A stretch of DNA of 64,000 bases from Pseudomonas muyukensis (GTDB taxonomy: Bacteria > Pseudomonadota > Gammaproteobacteria > Pseudomonadales > Pseudomonadaceae): the NCBI RefSeq assembly GCF_019139535.1, contig NZ_CP077073.1, forward strand, positions 4,492,501 through 4,556,500, in the 5' to 3' direction. Under the pieces are notes generated by a model. It was not told the DNA's origin. It did not search any database and was given only the letters and a program-made list of their open reading frames with translations. The position numbers were made by a program, and so were the translations under genes. Shown here piece after piece: positions 61,191-64,000 of this stretch. Within the stretch, counting starts at the first letter, position 1; each line of letters starts with the position of its first letter.

Positions 61191-61208
61191 GTGTCACCAG
61201 TCGCTGGC

Positions 61209-62228
61209 TTAGATCATTTCCTCGGCGCCCTTGCCGCCAAGCACGATCTCGCCGGCCTCGGCCATACGGCGGGCGATGGTGAGGATTTCCTTCTGCGCCG
61301 TTTCCACGTCGCTGACCCGCACCGGCCCCTTGGCCTCCAGGTCGTCGCGCAGCAGTTCGGACGCACGCTTGGACATGTTCTTGAAGATCTTGTCCTTGAC
61401 CCGCTCGTCGGCGCCCTTGAGCGACACCACCAGCACGTCCGAGGACACTTCGCGCAGCAGCGCCTGGATACCGCGGTCGTCGACATCGGCCAGGTTGTTG
61501 AAGACGAACATCAGGTCTTCGATCTGCTCCGACAGGTCGCTGTCGATCTCGCGGATCGCGTCCATCAGCGCACCTTCCACCGAGCTGTCGAGGAAGTTCA
61601 TGATGTCGGCGGCGCGCTTGATGCCACCCAGGGTGGTACGCGCGGCGTTGGAGTTGCCCGAGAACTGCTTCTCGAGGATCTGGTTCAGTTCCTTGAGCGC
61701 AGCCGGTTGCACGGTGTTGAGCGACGACACGCGCAAGACGATGTCCAGGCGCACCTTGTGGTCGAAATTGCTCAGCACCTCACCGGCCTGGTCGGGGTCG
61801 AGGTAGGCGACCACGATGGCCTGGATTTGCGGGTGCTCGTAGCGGATGACGTCGGCCACCGCGCGCGGCTCCATCCACTTGAGGCTGTCCAGGCCGCTGG
61901 TGTTGCCACCGAGCAGGATGCGGTCGATCAGGCCGTTGGCCTTGTCCTCGCCCAACGCCTGGTTGAGCATCTTGCGGATATAGCCGTCGGAGCCGACACC
62001 CAGGCTGGTCTGGTCGCCGACGATCTCGACGAACTCGCTCATCACCTGCTCGACCTGCTCGCGATGGACGTTGCCCATCTGCGCCATGGCCACACCGACC
62101 CGCTGCACTTCCTTGGGCCCCATGTGGCGCAGCACCTGCGCGGCATCGGTCTCGCCGAGCGAGAGCAGGAGGATGGCCGCCTTGTCGACGCGGCTCAGCT
62201 TGGCGGTAATGGCTCGATTGTCACTCAT
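61209..62228 (-). CDS. fliG: Flagellar motor switch protein FliG
   Basis: 339 residues in three FliG domains: an N-terminal FliF-binding part (RVDKAAILLLSLGETDAAQVLRHMGPKEVQ), a middle EHPQ-motif region (YEHPQIQAIVVAYLDPDQAGEVL) and a C-terminal torque helix (LRDDLEAKGPVRVSDVETAQKEIL). It transmits stator force. It overlaps the fliF end by 8 bases. Confidence 0.97.
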   Translation of the reverse strand: MSDNRAITAKLSRVDKAAILLLSLGETDAAQVLRHMGPKEVQRVGVAMAQMGNVHREQVEQVMSEFVEIVGDQTSLGVGSDGYIRKMLNQALGEDKANGLIDRILLGGNTSGLDSLKWMEPRAVADVIRYEHPQIQAIVVAYLDPDQAGEVLSNFDHKVRLDIVLRVSSLNTVQPAALKELNQILEKQFSGNSNAARTTLGGIKRAADIMNFLDSSVEGALMDAIREIDSDLSEQIEDLMFVFNNLADVDDRGIQALLREVSSDVLVVSLKGADERVKDKIFKNMSKRASELLRDDLEAKGPVRVSDVETAQKEILTIARRMAEAGEIVLGGKGAEEMI

Positions 62229-63999
62229 CGGCGTTGATCCACTCTTTCACGACCTGGGCCACGCGGCCCGGGTCTTCGGCCACCAGGCCCTTGATTGCGT
62301 TGAGCTGTGCCTCGTAACCCTCGCTGGGGCTTGGCAACAGAATGCTTGTCGGGCCACCCAGGCTGACGCGGTCGTTGGCCAGTTCGCCATCCAGACCGAT
62401 CATGCCGCCCAGCTCCATGTCGCTGTCCGTGGCCGCCTGCTTGCCGCCACCTGTGATGTTGTTGAGCACCGGACGCAGCACACCGAACACCAGTACCAGG
62501 ATGAACAGCACGCCCAGCACTTGCTTGACGATGTCCCAGAACCACGGCTGCGAGTAGAACGGAATGTCGCCCAGCTCGTCGCCACGGTCGGCGGCGAAGG
62601 GCACGTTGATCACGGTGACACTGTCGCCGCGGCTGGCATCGAAGCCCACCGCGTCCTGCACCAGGCGGGTGAAGCGCGCCAGGTCCTCGGCCCCCCAGGG
62701 GGTGCGGGTGGCTTCGCCGCTGGCGGCATCCAGCTTGACCTGGTCGTCCACCACCACCGCCACCGACAGACGAGTCAGGCGACCTTGCTGCTGGCGAGTG
62801 TGGCTGATGGAACGGTCCAGCTCGAAGTTCTTGGTGCTCTGCTGGCGCTTGTCGCTCGGGTACGGCGCCAGCATCGGCTGGCCGGTGGCCGGGTCCATGA
62901 TCTGCTGGCCGTTGGCGTCCACCAGCGGCTGACCTGGCTGGATGGCACCGGCCGGGGTGGCGGCAGCCGTGGCATTCTCAGGCGCGGAGGCACCGGCCGG
63001 TGGCTGGTTGCTCAGCGCGCCCGGCACACCCTGCGGGCCCTGGCTGCTGGCACGCTGTTCGTTGACCGACTGCTCGCTGCGCAGGGCCGGCTGATCCGGG
63101 TTGAACTGCTCGGAGGTGGATTCGACGGCGCTGAAATCGACGTCGGCCGACACCTCGGCCTTGTAGCGATCGTTGCCCAGCACCGGCTGCAGGATGTTGT
63201 GCACGCGCTGGGTGAGCAGGCCTTCCATGCGGCGGCTGTAGTCGAACTGCTTGCCGGCCATGGTCAGGGCGGTGTCCTGCAACTGGTCGGAGAGCAGATT
63301 GCCCTTCTGATCGACCACGGTCACCTGGGACTTGTCCAATTCCGGCACGCTGGTCGCCACCAGATTGACGATGGCCATCACCTGGCCGGCCTCCAGGGCG
63401 CGGCCCGGGTACAGCTCGACCAGCACCGAGGCGCTCGGCTTGCGTTCGTCACGGACGAACACCGAGCTTTTCGGAATCGCCAGGTGCACACGGGCAGCCT
63501 TGACATTGTTCAGGCTCGAAACGGTACGTGCCAGCTCGCCTTCCAGGCCACGGCGGTAGCGGGTGGCTTCCATGAACTGACTGGTACCCAGCCCCTGGTC
63601 CTTGTCGAGCAGCTCGAAGCCGACGTTGCCGTCGCTGGGGGCCACGCCGGCAGCGGCGAGTTTCAGGCGCGCACGGGAGAGGTCGTCGGCCTTGACCAGC
63701 AGCGCGCCGGAGTTGGGCTCCACGCGGTAGGGAATGTCGGCCGAGGCCAGGGTATCGATCACCTGCTTGGTGTCCATGCCTGCCAGGCTGCCGTACAGCG
63801 GCCGGTAATCCGGCTGCTGCGACCAGAGCACCACGGCAAAGCCGATGGCCACGCTCGCGGCCAGGCCGACCAGCAGGCCAACCTGACGCAGCATGGGCAT
63901 CTGCGAGATGTTTTCCAGGAACGACATGCCGAACAGCGGCGGCTTGGCTGCTGGCGGGCCACTCTTGGCGGGGGCGTTATCGACGACTGCTTCGGCCAT
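62221..63999 (-). CDS. fliF: Flagellar MS-ring protein FliF
   Basis: 592 residues, complete: two membrane helices (LVGLAASVAIGFAVVLW near 50 and DIVKQVLGVLFILVLVFGVLRPVL near 500), YscJ/FliF ring domains (PLYGSLAGMDTKQVIDTLASADIPYRV ...), a Pro/Ala/Gln-rich insertion (~315-375), and a C-terminal FliG-binding peptide (DPGRVAQVVKEWINADE). The ATG ends one base from the window edge, so its upstream region (normally fliE) is not visible. Confidence 0.97.
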   Translation of the reverse strand: MAEAVVDNAPAKSGPPAAKPPLFGMSFLENISQMPMLRQVGLLVGLAASVAIGFAVVLWSQQPDYRPLYGSLAGMDTKQVIDTLASADIPYRVEPNSGALLVKADDLSRARLKLAAAGVAPSDGNVGFELLDKDQGLGTSQFMEATRYRRGLEGELARTVSSLNNVKAARVHLAIPKSSVFVRDERKPSASVLVELYPGRALEAGQVMAIVNLVATSVPELDKSQVTVVDQKGNLLSDQLQDTALTMAGKQFDYSRRMEGLLTQRVHNILQPVLGNDRYKAEVSADVDFSAVESTSEQFNPDQPALRSEQSVNEQRASSQGPQGVPGALSNQPPAGASAPENATAAATPAGAIQPGQPLVDANGQQIMDPATGQPMLAPYPSDKRQQSTKNFELDRSISHTRQQQGRLTRLSVAVVVDDQVKLDAASGEATRTPWGAEDLARFTRLVQDAVGFDASRGDSVTVINVPFAADRGDELGDIPFYSQPWFWDIVKQVLGVLFILVLVFGVLRPVLNNITGGGKQAATDSDMELGGMIGLDGELANDRVSLGGPTSILLPSPSEGYEAQLNAIKGLVAEDPGRVAQVVKEWINADE

Positions 64000-64000
64000 G

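Overview
The window is a high-GC chromosomal segment from a Pseudomonas of the P. putida / P. entomophila type. Gene content, gene order and REP-type palindromes (TGTAGGAGCGGCCTTG..., TGTAGGAGCCAGC...) all fit that group. This assignment comes from recognising families and gene order, not from a database search.

Layout. (1) 1-18,400, housekeeping and envelope genes: the end of sbcC, a CPWA glutathione S-transferase, a 20-residue hydrophobic peptide, a small secreted protein, a periplasmic seven-bladed lactonase-like protein, a DUF5629-like protein, an RND/MMPL exporter coupled to a Ycf48-like propeller protein, pepN, a tightly coupled run (nadK, phosphoesterase, rhomboid protease, DUF1315, DUF2797), DUF1853, cytochrome b561, a D-cysteine desulfhydrase-like PLP enzyme, a 2-hydroxyacid dehydrogenase and a lipoprotein. 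(2) 18,383-25,290: a complete ccmABCDEFGHI cytochrome c maturation operon, including the 58-residue ccmD. (3) 25,454-33,511, + strand: a second FliK-like protein, a stand-alone FlhB C-terminal domain (FlhX-like), and two large paralogues. Each paralogue joins a dermonecrotic-toxin-like (DUF6543-type) N-terminal region to a TcdA/TcdB-type (GT44) glycosyltransferase region with an intact DxDD motif. Five 106-107 bp REP units lie between them. (4) 33,550-43,349, - strand: fliA, cheY, cheZ, cheA, cheB, motC, motD, parC, parP, cheW and a DUF2802 gene, closed by a strong terminator. (5) 43,346-63,999, - strand: fleN, flhF, flhA, flhB, fliR, fliQ, fliP, fliO, fliN, fliM, fliL, fliK, hptB, hsbR, hsbA, fliJ, fliI, fliH, fliG and fliF, which is complete and ends one base before the window edge. 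Sigma-54 type -24/-12 elements are visible before flhA, fliL and fliK.

How the parts work together. Regions 4-5 hold most of the polar flagellar export apparatus, basal-body base, export ATPase complex, polar-placement proteins (FlhF/FleN, ParC/ParP) and the Che pathway. The HptB-HsbR-HsbA relay, which in P. aeruginosa links sensor kinases to FlgM and biofilm control, sits inside this cluster. The toxin-like pair lies between ccm and the chemotaxis operon and directly follows an extra FliK/FlhB-type export-switch module. That makes it the most interesting accessory system here.

The second striking signal is a family of about 290-bp intergenic elements. Two copies lie at 15,979-16,650 (divergent) and two at 47,899-48,675 (convergent). 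Their hairpins are kept while the stem sequence changes, all four share an ORF with a common C-terminus, two have four-copy 11-bp iterations at one end, and simple-sequence tracts lie near their ends.
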